Assembly: GCA_904419875.1 (NCBI GenBank)
Contig: CAJFTG010000010.1
Location: forward strand, 1 to 64,000
Length of the DNA: 64,000 nt
Direction of reading: 5' to 3'
Source of the DNA: Candidatus Avimonas caecicola
Lineage (GTDB): Bacteria > Bacillota > Clostridia > Oscillospirales > Acutalibacteraceae
Part shown: in pieces, positions 9,226-17,122 of the stretch
Layout of the letters: each line of letters opens with the position of its first letter
How positions within the stretch are numbered: position 1 is the first letter of the stretch
Program-made: the position numbers and the translations under genes
Notes under the pieces: generated by a model
What the model was told of the DNA's origin: nothing
Seen by the model: the letters and a program-made list of their open reading frames with translations, nothing else
The model's database searches: none

Positions 9226-11139
9226 TTACTTTCCTTCCCCGCCGTCGTACCGGCAGCGGCCCGCCTGCTCAAGCAGACGGATAAACAGGCCGCCCTGCAC
9301 GGTGCGGTGCTGGCTGTAGAACCGCTTGGCGGTTTTGGTGCTGTACCAGTCGGCCATCGGCACGCGGTTTTCCGTCTCATGGAAATACCGCCATACCGGC
9401 GCCATAAACCGCGCGAATTCCTCCCGGCTTTCCGCCAGCGTCCCTGTCCAGGCCAGCCAGTCGGTTTTGGAGGTGCTGCCACGGCAGTCCAGCGGCAGGC
9501 CGTAGGGATTCATATACGGCCAGTAAGAGGCGAACTCCCGTCCCAGCTCCTCGGTGGTGAACAGGCCGGTGCCGAACAGCTTATCCCAGACAATGTTGTA
9601 TTTCAGAGAGTAGGTGCCCGGCTGGTCGAAGGCCAGACGGGTTCCGCCGTTCCCGTCCGCAGCCCGCTCCATCCAGGAGCGCGCCATCCGCCTGGCGGAC
9701 TGCCAATAAGGCGCGGCTTCGCCGCTGCACCCGCTGAGTTCAAGCAGGATCGCCATCGAAGCGATCCCCATGATCGCCTTGACCGCGAGGTTGCAGTTGT
9801 GGGGCAGATGCTTGAAAAAGTCGTCGGTGCAGATCTGGTCCGCCGGGTCCTCGCCGTAACGGATCAGGTATTCCGCCCACTGCTCAAACAGATCCCGGTT
9901 CTCCACGAACAGGGAGGCATCCTTGCCGGCCACTGCGGCCGCGGCCGCCATAACCAGCATATTGCCGCACTCCTCAATCGGCATCTGATGGTCCGGGTCG
10001 CTGCCGTTGGAATACACCTGCCCGTTGAGATGGGGATAGCAGCCCACGTCGTGCGGGGCAAACCCGTACAGCCAGTCGCCGCTCCGGGAGAAGCGGAGGA
10101 CCGGGCGCAGCATGGCGTTGACCAGGGCGGGGTTATAATACAGGTACATCGGCATGGACGGATAGCTGACATCCACGGTCGCGGCACAGCCGTTGGACAG
10201 GCACTCTTTGGAAATATACAGCAGCCCGTCTTCCTCGTCCCGGACCAGTTTGTGGCCGGCCATCACCTGCCGGTAAGCCAGGGAAAGCATCTCGGCATAC
10301 TGCTCGCCTCCCGCGGCGGCAGCCTCCCGGCACAGATCCCGGGAAAAGCGCTCCTCCCGCTCCCGCAGGGCCGGATAATCGCCGTAGGCTTCCGCGATCG
10401 CCTGTTCGATCGTCTTACCGTCCCGCTTCCAATACGCTTTCAGCCGCTTGCCGAAATAAACGATGCTCTCCACGTCGTCATAAGCAAAGGCGAACAGCGC
10501 TCCGCCGTCCTCCAGCGGCGCCCTAGCCGTGAGATAGCTTTCGCCCAGCACCTTGGCCGACCCGGTCTCGCCGCCGCGGACGCACAGGTAAAAATACCCC
10601 CAGTCGATGCGGATGTCGTCCCCACCGCCGACCAGGACGGGCTGGGTGGTCCCTCCCATCCGGGAAAAGGCGATCCCCCCTTCCAGCCGCCCGGCGCTGA
10701 TCTCCACCGGCTCCTGCCGGGCGGTGTCCAGGCAGAGCTCCTCCGAGGCACGAAGCTCCGCGGTCAGCCGCCGGGCCCTGCCGTCCGTGACCTCCGCCGA
10801 CAATTCCAGATAGGAGACCGGCCGGCTGAGCAGATCCAGGTCGTCGGCAAAAACAGGGGTGAAAAAGCGGGCTGTCAGCCGCACGCCGTCCGCCTCAAAC
10901 CCGTAGACCGTGGCCATCGCGGTGATCTCCAGGGAGATCTGCCGCATCGGGATGCCCCCGGCCTCCTCCCCGCCCATAAAGCGGTAGACCGTGTCGTCAA
11001 TTGTCAAAAAGCCGTTGATGGTGTTGGTGTGCCCGGTCCAGTGGCAGGTGGCGGCGGCGTTCAGCCGGTCCGCGCACGACCAGACGCTGAAATAGGGGTC
11101 GACTGTAATCAAGGGGACGGCCGGTGCTCTGAGTTTCAT
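9226..11139 (-). CDS. Glutaminase-family protein (DUF4964/DUF5127/DUF4965/DUF1793 layout)
   Basis: Protein of 637 aa whose beginning (VPLITVDPYFSVWS, about residues 8-21) is the hallmark of the bacterial and fungal glutaminase GtaA-like family. The N-terminal beta-rich half corresponds to DUF4964/DUF5127. The C-terminal alpha-barrel half contains YPSMPMYLYYNPALV and the signature around QMPIEECGNMLVM. Although named glutaminases after the fungal enzyme, bacterial members commonly sit in polysaccharide utilisation regions and their substrate is not settled. No signal peptide is seen. The ribosome site is CGGAGGAATCGCC before the ATG at 11139. It is the first gene of the minus-strand run and is divergent from the AraC gene. 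Confidence 0.75.
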   Translation of the reverse strand: MKLRAPAVPLITVDPYFSVWSCADRLNAAATCHWTGHTNTINGFLTIDDTVYRFMGGEEAGGIPMRQISLEITAMATVYGFEADGVRLTARFFTPVFADDLDLLSRPVSYLELSAEVTDGRARRLTAELRASEELCLDTARQEPVEISAGRLEGGIAFSRMGGTTQPVLVGGGDDIRIDWGYFYLCVRGGETGSAKVLGESYLTARAPLEDGGALFAFAYDDVESIVYFGKRLKAYWKRDGKTIEQAIAEAYGDYPALREREERFSRDLCREAAAAGGEQYAEMLSLAYRQVMAGHKLVRDEEDGLLYISKECLSNGCAATVDVSYPSMPMYLYYNPALVNAMLRPVLRFSRSGDWLYGFAPHDVGCYPHLNGQVYSNGSDPDHQMPIEECGNMLVMAAAAAVAGKDASLFVENRDLFEQWAEYLIRYGEDPADQICTDDFFKHLPHNCNLAVKAIMGIASMAILLELSGCSGEAAPYWQSARRMARSWMERAADGNGGTRLAFDQPGTYSLKYNIVWDKLFGTGLFTTEELGREFASYWPYMNPYGLPLDCRGSTSKTDWLAWTGTLAESREEFARFMAPVWRYFHETENRVPMADWYSTKTAKRFYSQHRTVQGGLFIRLLEQAGRCRYDGGEGK

Positions 11140-11321
11140 GGCGATTCCTCCGTTTTTTGAAATTTTGGGGGCTGTAAAAGGGGGCTAAAGGGGCTGTAAA
11201 AAAATTCGGCAGAAAACGGCGGCAGCGCCGCGGTTTTCTATTGACTTTTTACAAGTTGAAGTATATCATTATTTTGACGGCAAATAAATGGATTATAACC
11301 GAAAAAGGTGTGTGATATAAT
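11140..11321 (+). promoter_or_regulatory. Divergent promoter region, glutaminase-like gene and AraC gene
   Basis: On the plus strand, TTGACT (11241-11246), a 17-bp spacer and TATCAT (11264-11269) form a good sigma-A promoter for the AraC-type gene. On the minus strand, TATACT (11265-11260) overlaps it and could serve the glutaminase-like gene. A GC-rich repeat (GGGGGCTGTAAA, GGGGGCTAAA, GGGGCTGTAAA; about 11167-11200) lies in the leader of the minus-strand gene. Confidence 0.6.
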
Positions 11322-12194
11322 TTGAAGGAGGATCTGCGCTTTTTTTATGCGGAGTCTCCGTCCGCCCCGTTCTTTGTGGAACTGACAGGGATTTCCTACT
11401 GTGACGGCAGCTATTATCAGGAGCGGGAGGAATCGGACGTCACGGTTGTGGAGTATATCGTGCGGGGCCGGGGAACGGTGATGTGCAACGGGGAAAAGGT
11501 GAATCCGGCGGAGGGGGACGTCTATATCCTCCACCAGGGGAGCCGCCACGCATACTTTTCCGATGCGGACGACCCCTGGATTAAAATTTTCTGCAACCTC
11601 AAGGGCAACCTGGCGGAGGATCTCCTGCGCGCCTACGGCCTTCAGGATACGGTGCTGGTACGCGGCTTCTGGAATGAGCAGATCTTCCGGGACTTTTACG
11701 CCCTGAGCTGCCTCAAGGAACCGCAGGAAAAGGTGTTCCGGCGATGTGCGCTGAAATTTCACGAAATCGTCTCGGCGCTGTATACCCTGCAAAGCGAGGC
11801 GGACCGCCTTCCGGACGAGGCGCAGAAGCTGCGGGATTATCTGGACGACCGGGTGTTCGGCCGTGTCAGCATCGACGAGCTGGCGGCCTCGATTTACCGC
11901 TCGCCCGATTATACCATCAAGCTGTTCCGCAGGGCCTATGGGCAGACGCCGTACGCCTATCTGCTCCGTCAGAAAATGCGGGCGGCGGAAAACCTTTTGC
12001 GCACCACGCAGCTCCCCTGCTGGGAGATCGCCCGCAAGCTGCAGTTTGAGGACCCCCATTACTTTTCCAACCTTTTCAAGCGCCAGCACGGCATCTCCCC
12101 CCGGCAGTACCGCAGCGTGGTCCGGCCGCAGGGACGGCGGAGCCTGCTTGAGGAATCCTCCTCCCGCCTCCCTCCCATGCAGGAGGGCGGGTAG
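11322..12194 (+). CDS. AraC family transcription regulator
   Basis: Regulator of 290 aa. The N-terminal half is a cupin-like sensing domain (about 20-110, with GTVMCNGEKVNPAEGDVYIL). The C-terminal half (about 185-275) holds two AraC helix-turn-helix units (SIDELAASIYRSPDYTIKLF and FEDPHYFSNLFKRQHGISP). The frame is closed by a TGA at 11313, and the only usual start codon early enough is the TTG at 11322. An AAGGAGG sequence lies just inside the gene (11325-11331), which is odd and leaves the true start uncertain. Context suggests it controls the GH20, glutaminase-like and GH2 genes, probably by sensing a sugar in the cupin pocket. Confidence 0.9.
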   Translation: MKEDLRFFYAESPSAPFFVELTGISYCDGSYYQEREESDVTVVEYIVRGRGTVMCNGEKVNPAEGDVYILHQGSRHAYFSDADDPWIKIFCNLKGNLAEDLLRAYGLQDTVLVRGFWNEQIFRDFYALSCLKEPQEKVFRRCALKFHEIVSALYTLQSEADRLPDEAQKLRDYLDDRVFGRVSIDELAASIYRSPDYTIKLFRRAYGQTPYAYLLRQKMRAAENLLRTTQLPCWEIARKLQFEDPHYFSNLFKRQHGISPRQYRSVVRPQGRRSLLEESSSRLPPMQEGG

Positions 12195-12251
12195 CGCCGG
12201 CGGGCGGCAGCAAGCGGCAGAACATCGTTTACAGAGAAAGGAGCAGCGGCA

Positions 12252-14693
12252 ATGCGCGAAACAATCCCCCTGAACCGGGGCTGGCTTTTCCGACGGGAAA
12301 CCGACGCCCCCTCGGCGGGCGAACGGGTCGACCTGCCCCACGCCAACGTCGTCCTGCCTTACAATTACCTGCGGGAGGCCGACTATCAATTTGTCTCCTT
12401 CTATGAAAAGACGCTGGCCGCCCCGGAGCAGTGGGCGGGGCGGCGGGTTTTCCTGTACTTTGAAGGGGCGATGGCTTATACGGAGGTGTTCTGCAACGGT
12501 CGGCCGGCCGGCTCCCACAAGGGCGGGTACACCCCCTTCTGCGCCGAGCTGACCGACCTGCTGATTTTCGGGCGGGAGAACCGCCTGGAGGTCCGGCTGG
12601 ATTCAACCGAACGGCCCGACTTTCCCCCCTGCGGAAACGTGGTGGACTACCTGACCTACGGCGGCCTGTACCGCGAGGTGACCCTGTTGGTGACGGAACC
12701 CGATTTTGTGCGCGAGCTGCGGGTTTCTCCCCGCCGGACGGCGGAGGGGGAAATCGTCGAGGTCGCAGCGATTTTCGGCGCCCCTCTGGCGCGGGACGCG
12801 GAGCTGCGGGTGGAAATCAGCGGCCATTTCGCGCGCCGGGAGGCCGTCCTGCACGCGAAAGCGGGCGACGACCGGCTGCGCGCGGTTTTCTCCGGGGCGG
12901 AGGAACTCCGCCACTGGTCGCCGCAGTCCCCCTCCCTCTACCGGGCGCGGGCGGAGCTGTGGCGGGAAGGCGTTTTAACCGACCGGGCGGAGACACGCTT
13001 CGGGATGCGCCTGTGCGAATTCCGGCCGGACGGCTTTTACCTCAACGGGGAAAAGCTCAAGCTGATCGGGCTGAACCGGCACCAGAGCTACCCTTACGTC
13101 GGCGGGGCGATGCCGGAGCGGGTGCAGCGCCGGGACGCGGACATCCTCAAAGGGCTGGGGATCAACCTGGTGCGTACCAGCCATTACCCTCAGAGCCGCC
13201 ATTTCCTTGACCGCTGCGACGAGCTCGGCCTGATGGTGATGGAGGAAATCCCCGGCTGGCAGCATATCGGGGACGAGGCGTGGCAGGAGGCGGCCGTGGG
13301 GCATGTCGAAGAAATGATCCGCCGGGACTACAACCACCCGTGCATTATCCTCTGGGGGGTGCGGATCAACGAATCCGCCGACTGCTCCGCTTTCTACCGG
13401 CGGACCAACCGGAGGGCGCACGAGCTGGACGGCACCCGGCAGACCGGCGGCGTGCGGTGTTCCGTAAAGGGGGAGCTGCTGGAGGATGTGTACACCTTCA
13501 ACGAATTCATCCACAACGGCGGGGAAACCGTGTTCCGCTCCCGGGAAGAGATCACGGGGCGGGAGGAACCGGTCCCCCTCCTGATTACCGAAAGCAACGG
13601 GCACATGTTTCCCACCAAGCGGTTCGATCACGAAAACCGGCTGGTGGAGCACGCGCTGCGGCACCTGCGGGTGATGGACGAGGCGCTCGGCCGGGAGGAC
13701 CTGGCGGGGGAGATCAGCTGGTGCGCTTTTGACTACAACACCCACGGCTGCTTCGGGTCCGGAGACAAAATCTGTTACCACGGGGTGTCCGACATGTTCC
13801 GCATCCCCAAATACGCGGGCCTGGCCTGCATGTCCCAGCGCCCGCCGGAGCAGGGCGCCGTGCTGGAGCCGCTCTCGCTGATCTCACGCGGGGAACGGGA
13901 CGGCGGCGGGATTCTCCCCGTCTGGGTGGCCACCAACTGCGAGTTCGTGCGGGTTTACCGCAACGGGGAACTGGTGGGGGACTTTGCGCCCCACCGCGCG
14001 CCGTTCCCCCATCTGCCCCACCCTCCGGTCCTTATCAGCCATCTGATGCCGCAGAATATCCGGCTTCCCCTTCCGCCCGCCCTGCGGGAGGAGTTTACCC
14101 GCTTTATCGACGAACGGGCCGAACAGGGGGTGCTGCCCGACCTGCTGCCGGAGGACTATCCGTATCTGGAGGACCTGTCCCTGCGCGCCGGGCTGGAACG
14201 CGGCGCCCTGACCGCCCTCCTGTTCGAGACCGCCGGCGGCTGGGGGCAGGCGGAAAACACCCTCCGCCTGGAGGGGTACGTCGGCGGGAAGGCCGTCCTC
14301 GTCCGGGAGGTGGGGGAAGCCAAATCCTTCGCCCGGCTGGACGTGCAGGCGGACGACACGGTGCTGCGCGCCGACGGGAGCACCTACGACGCCACCCGCC
14401 TTGTGGTGCGCGCGCTGGATACGTTGGGGAACCTCTGCCCCTTCTACAACGCCGGGGTGTCCCTGGAAACCGACGGAACCGTGGAGGCGATCGGCCCCGG
14501 CTCCGTGGCCCTGGTCGGCGGCTGCATCGCCTTCTGGGTGCGCACCCGCGGCAAAACAGGGACCGCCCGCGTCCGGGTTCGGAGCGGGGACGAGACGGCG
14601 GAAATCCTTCTGGAGGTCCGCGAAGGGGCCGCAGCCGCCCCGGCGGCCGCGGCAGGCGGCGGAACGGAACCGGCCGCCTGCTTTGCGCTGTAG
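12252..14693 (+). CDS. Glycoside hydrolase family 2, beta-galactosidase-like
   Basis: Enzyme of 813 aa without a signal peptide. The N-terminal sugar-binding domain (about 1-170) contains VFCNGRPAGSHKGGYTPF and YGGLYREV. An Ig-like domain follows, then the TIM barrel, with RTSHYP near 315, the acid/base Glu374 in LWGVRINES and the likely nucleophile Glu447 in LITESNG. About 200 further residues form beta-rich domains, as in long GH2 beta-galactosidases. The ribosome site AAAGGAG precedes the ATG at 12252. It is downstream of, and codirectional with, the AraC gene. Family members remove terminal beta-galactose or related sugars. The C-terminal tail is Ala/Gly-rich and probably disordered. Confidence 0.85.
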   Translation: MRETIPLNRGWLFRRETDAPSAGERVDLPHANVVLPYNYLREADYQFVSFYEKTLAAPEQWAGRRVFLYFEGAMAYTEVFCNGRPAGSHKGGYTPFCAELTDLLIFGRENRLEVRLDSTERPDFPPCGNVVDYLTYGGLYREVTLLVTEPDFVRELRVSPRRTAEGEIVEVAAIFGAPLARDAELRVEISGHFARREAVLHAKAGDDRLRAVFSGAEELRHWSPQSPSLYRARAELWREGVLTDRAETRFGMRLCEFRPDGFYLNGEKLKLIGLNRHQSYPYVGGAMPERVQRRDADILKGLGINLVRTSHYPQSRHFLDRCDELGLMVMEEIPGWQHIGDEAWQEAAVGHVEEMIRRDYNHPCIILWGVRINESADCSAFYRRTNRRAHELDGTRQTGGVRCSVKGELLEDVYTFNEFIHNGGETVFRSREEITGREEPVPLLITESNGHMFPTKRFDHENRLVEHALRHLRVMDEALGREDLAGEISWCAFDYNTHGCFGSGDKICYHGVSDMFRIPKYAGLACMSQRPPEQGAVLEPLSLISRGERDGGGILPVWVATNCEFVRVYRNGELVGDFAPHRAPFPHLPHPPVLISHLMPQNIRLPLPPALREEFTRFIDERAEQGVLPDLLPEDYPYLEDLSLRAGLERGALTALLFETAGGWGQAENTLRLEGYVGGKAVLVREVGEAKSFARLDVQADDTVLRADGSTYDATRLVVRALDTLGNLCPFYNAGVSLETDGTVEAIGPGSVALVGGCIAFWVRTRGKTGTARVRVRSGDETAEILLEVREGAAAAPAAAAGGGTEPAACFAL

Positions 14694-14798
14694 AACGGCG
14701 CGGGACCGCCGAAAGGGCGGCGCCCGCGGAGGTTCGGCCTGCGCCGAAAATGCAAATACAGTTGGAACAGTGGGAACACTTGGAAAGGATGATGTTAC

Positions 14799-15437
14799 TT
14801 GGAACAGCAAATTCTCCGCATCATGCAAAAGGAAATCGACCTGGGGCAGTGCCCCGTCCTGGCGGAGGGCCCCCGCTCCGATGAGGAGCTCGCGCGCGAC
14901 TGGGAATACAAAAACGGCGTATGGACGGTCCGGGACGGGTGGGTCTGCGGGAAGCATACCGGGAATTCCGGCGGTATTCTTTATTCGAAGCGCCATTTCC
15001 CCGGGGATGTTCTGCTGGAATTTGAGGGGCGCACCGTCCCCCCCTGCGACAACGACCTGAATTTTACCTGGCACGCCGCCGGCTGGGACGAGCAGGCGGA
15101 CGACGCCGGCGTGAGCTATATTGCCGGCCTGGCCGGCTGGTGGGACAGCAAGACGGGGATGGAACGCTACCCCGAATGCCTCCCCCGCGCCGTCACCCCC
15201 CTGTTCCCCTTTGAAGCGGGACGGCTGTACTTCATCCAGGCCGGGAGCATCGGCGGGCACTGCTTCCTTTTTGTTGACGGCCGGCTGGTCATCGAAATGC
15301 TGGACCCCGAGCCCATCACCCAGTACGGCAAGGTTGGGCTGGGCACCTATGCCAGCCAGATCGCCGTGCGGAATTTCCGCGTCCGCCGGATTGTGAGCCG
15401 GCCGCGCGAGCAAAGCTATACGCCGGCGTTCGACTGA
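14799..15437 (+). CDS. Concanavalin-like beta-sandwich protein of the glycan cluster
   Basis: Protein of 212 aa, read from a TTG at 14799 with a GGAAAGGATG ribosome site 8 bp upstream. It is rich in aromatic residues and predicted beta strands. The end (FVDGRLVIEMLDPEP, GKVGLGTYASQIAVRNFRV) is typical of the DUF1961 or 3-keto-disaccharide hydrolase (DUF1080)-like lectin fold. No signal peptide is present. Its place directly after the GH2 gene suggests that it binds or processes a sugar intermediate inside the cell. I cannot separate binding from catalysis. Confidence 0.6.
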   Translation: MEQQILRIMQKEIDLGQCPVLAEGPRSDEELARDWEYKNGVWTVRDGWVCGKHTGNSGGILYSKRHFPGDVLLEFEGRTVPPCDNDLNFTWHAAGWDEQADDAGVSYIAGLAGWWDSKTGMERYPECLPRAVTPLFPFEAGRLYFIQAGSIGGHCFLFVDGRLVIEMLDPEPITQYGKVGLGTYASQIAVRNFRVRRIVSRPREQSYTPAFD

Positions 15438-15451
15438 GCCTGCGTATAAAC

Positions 15452-15490
15452 GAAATCGGAGTCCCCGGCAAAGCCGGAGGCTCCGATTTC
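15452..15490. terminator. Hairpin terminator between convergent genes
   Basis: Inverted repeat GAAATCGGAG...CTCCGATTTC with an inner GC stem (CCCCGGC/GCCGGAGG) between the concanavalin-like gene (+) and the PP-loop gene (-). The loop and T-rich end fit a bidirectional Rho-independent terminator. Confidence 0.8.
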
Positions 15491-15524
15491 TTCGTGCGGG
15501 GGTTCTACCGCCCGCGGGCCGTTT

Positions 15525-16202
15525 TCATGGCTCCCATGCGCCCGCTTCCCGTCCGGCGTCCCGGACGATGTTGACCGCCGTAATATTTCCAAAATCAAGC
15601 AGCTCCCGGCATTCATACGGCACCGGCTGCCGAAAGAGCGGGCCGTCCAGCACCACGGTATGGTATTCCCCGTTTTCGCCGCAAACGTCAATCCCCCGTT
15701 CCGCCATTTCCCGCAGGACAGCCTCGTCCAGCGCGCGGCCCAGCAGGGACGGCGGAAGGTCGCGGTTGCGCACGCATTTGACCACGCACCGGTAGCCGAG
15801 CGCTATCGCCTCCCGCGTGTTCTCCAGCCGGTCCCGGTGCCAGAGGGGGAACAGCGGCTTCAGGCCCGCCGCCTCACAGCGGGCACGGCACCAGGCCGCG
15901 TTGTCCTCCGCGTCGATATCCCCGAAGGCACAAGCCTCCGCCCCGCCGGCGGCAGCCCGCCGCAGCCCCTCCTCCATAGCCAGATGGTAGTCCTCCCCGG
16001 CCGATTCGCAAAGCAGGAGCGGCAGGCCGAGGGACTCCGCAATGGCGGCGAGCAGGTCCGGGTCGATCCCATGGAACCAGGAACGTCCCAGCGCCCGGTT
16101 CATCATTACCAGCAGGCCGGTCACTTCGTGGCCGGCCTGCTTCAGCTTGTGCAGGGTCAGGACGCTGTCCTTCCCCGCGCTGAAGGAAAGAATACACTTC
16201 AT
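15525..16202 (-). CDS. Dph6-related PP-loop ATP pyrophosphatase
   Basis: Cytoplasmic protein of 225 aa. The N-terminal PP-loop is LSFSAGKDSVLTLHKL (about residues 5-20), and a late GENGEYHTVVLDGP (about 182-195) is the second signature of the diphthine-ammonia-ligase-like family (MJ0570-related). Bacteria lack diphthamide, so bacterial members must act on another substrate through adenylation. The ribosome site is AAGGAGGAA. It is the last of three genes behind the cobalamin riboswitch, 42 bp after the DUF4430 lipoprotein, so a role in corrinoid uptake or salvage is the best contextual guess. A biochemical role is not established from sequence. Confidence 0.8.
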   Translation of the reverse strand: MKCILSFSAGKDSVLTLHKLKQAGHEVTGLLVMMNRALGRSWFHGIDPDLLAAIAESLGLPLLLCESAGEDYHLAMEEGLRRAAAGGAEACAFGDIDAEDNAAWCRARCEAAGLKPLFPLWHRDRLENTREAIALGYRCVVKCVRNRDLPPSLLGRALDEAVLREMAERGIDVCGENGEYHTVVLDGPLFRQPVPYECRELLDFGNITAVNIVRDAGREAGAWEP

Positions 16203-16244
16203 CCGCCCGTTCCTCCTTGGCCGTCCGTTCCCGGCCGGCGGGGC

Positions 16245-17072
16245 CTACCGTGGGGAATTATCCCACGTGCCGGTCCGGCCGAGGTCGTATCCCAGGTCGC
16301 AGGTATACAGCCATTCGATCCGGTCGCCGTCCTTGAGCGGATAGCGGCTGCAGCCGTAATTGGGAAACCACCCGTTCACCCTGTACATCCATCCGCTTCC
16401 CTCGCCGCAGTCCTTTTCATAAAGGTTGTTGATCCCTTCGATATAATTGCTGTTATAGATCGGCGTGCGCTCAAACTCCATATGGATCCGGTTCTTCTTG
16501 GTCTCCCGCAGGAGCACGTCGAAAACCGACTCCCCCTCGTAAAAGGTGACGGTTCGCTCGGCATAAATCACGCCGTCCTCCGGCAGCACCCCCAGCTTGT
16601 CCTTGTTGAACAGATCCATATTGTCCAGGATGGTGTCGCAGCGGATGGACAGGGTGCAGGTGAGGCGGGTTTCCTCATCCACCACCATATCCTCGGGCTC
16701 CACCGGCGCGGGCGTCGTGGTCGGCGCCGCGGAGGAGGTGGAAGAGGTGGAGGAGGTGGGAGAGGTGGGAGAGGTGGGAGAAGAAGCCGGGGCTTTCCCC
16801 TCCCCGACCGCCGTGGTTGAATCCGCGGAACCCGTTTCCTGCGTCCCGCCGCTCTCCGCTGTGCCGGAGCCGGCAGAACCCGCCCCGGGAGAGGCGGCGC
16901 TGTCGACCGGTCCGGAGGGCGCCGGCTCCGCCGAATCGGTGACAGACAGCGGGTCGTCCGCCGCCACCTCGTCCGGAAATTCAATCGTGCAGCCGGTCAG
17001 GGCGGTAAAAAGCAGCGCCAGCAGGCACAGGACCAGAAGGACGCTCTTCGTCCACGTCTGCCTACGTTTCAT
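16245..17072 (-). CDS. DUF4430 (transcobalamin-like) lipoprotein
   Basis: Surface lipoprotein of 275 aa. A basic N-terminus and hydrophobic stretch end in a lipobox (LFTALTGC), so the mature protein is anchored at Cys27. A long Ser/Thr/Pro/Ala-rich linker (about 30-140) includes the tandem PTSPTSPTSSTSSTSS. The C-terminal half (about 145-270) resembles DUF4430, a domain related to the corrin-binding domain of eukaryotic transcobalamin; SGWMYRVNGWFPNYG and LKDGDRIEWLYTCDLGYDLG are typical. It follows the large propeller protein by 50 bp and shares its cobalamin riboswitch. The likely job is capture of B12 or a corrinoid at the cell surface for the ECF transporter upstream. Confidence 0.8.
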   Translation of the reverse strand: MKRRQTWTKSVLLVLCLLALLFTALTGCTIEFPDEVAADDPLSVTDSAEPAPSGPVDSAASPGAGSAGSGTAESGGTQETGSADSTTAVGEGKAPASSPTSPTSPTSSTSSTSSAAPTTTPAPVEPEDMVVDEETRLTCTLSIRCDTILDNMDLFNKDKLGVLPEDGVIYAERTVTFYEGESVFDVLLRETKKNRIHMEFERTPIYNSNYIEGINNLYEKDCGEGSGWMYRVNGWFPNYGCSRYPLKDGDRIEWLYTCDLGYDLGRTGTWDNSPR

Positions 17073-17122
17073 CGGTCATCCCCGCTTTGTTGGTTTCATG
17101 GGTTTCCATAGGTTTCACGGCG

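Noticed and set aside
7069-11160. Plus-strand open frame of 1363 codons
   Set aside because: It lies opposite the GH20-like and glutaminase-like genes, which have clear motifs. Such long antisense frames are common in GC-rich genes; no ribosome site or domain is seen.
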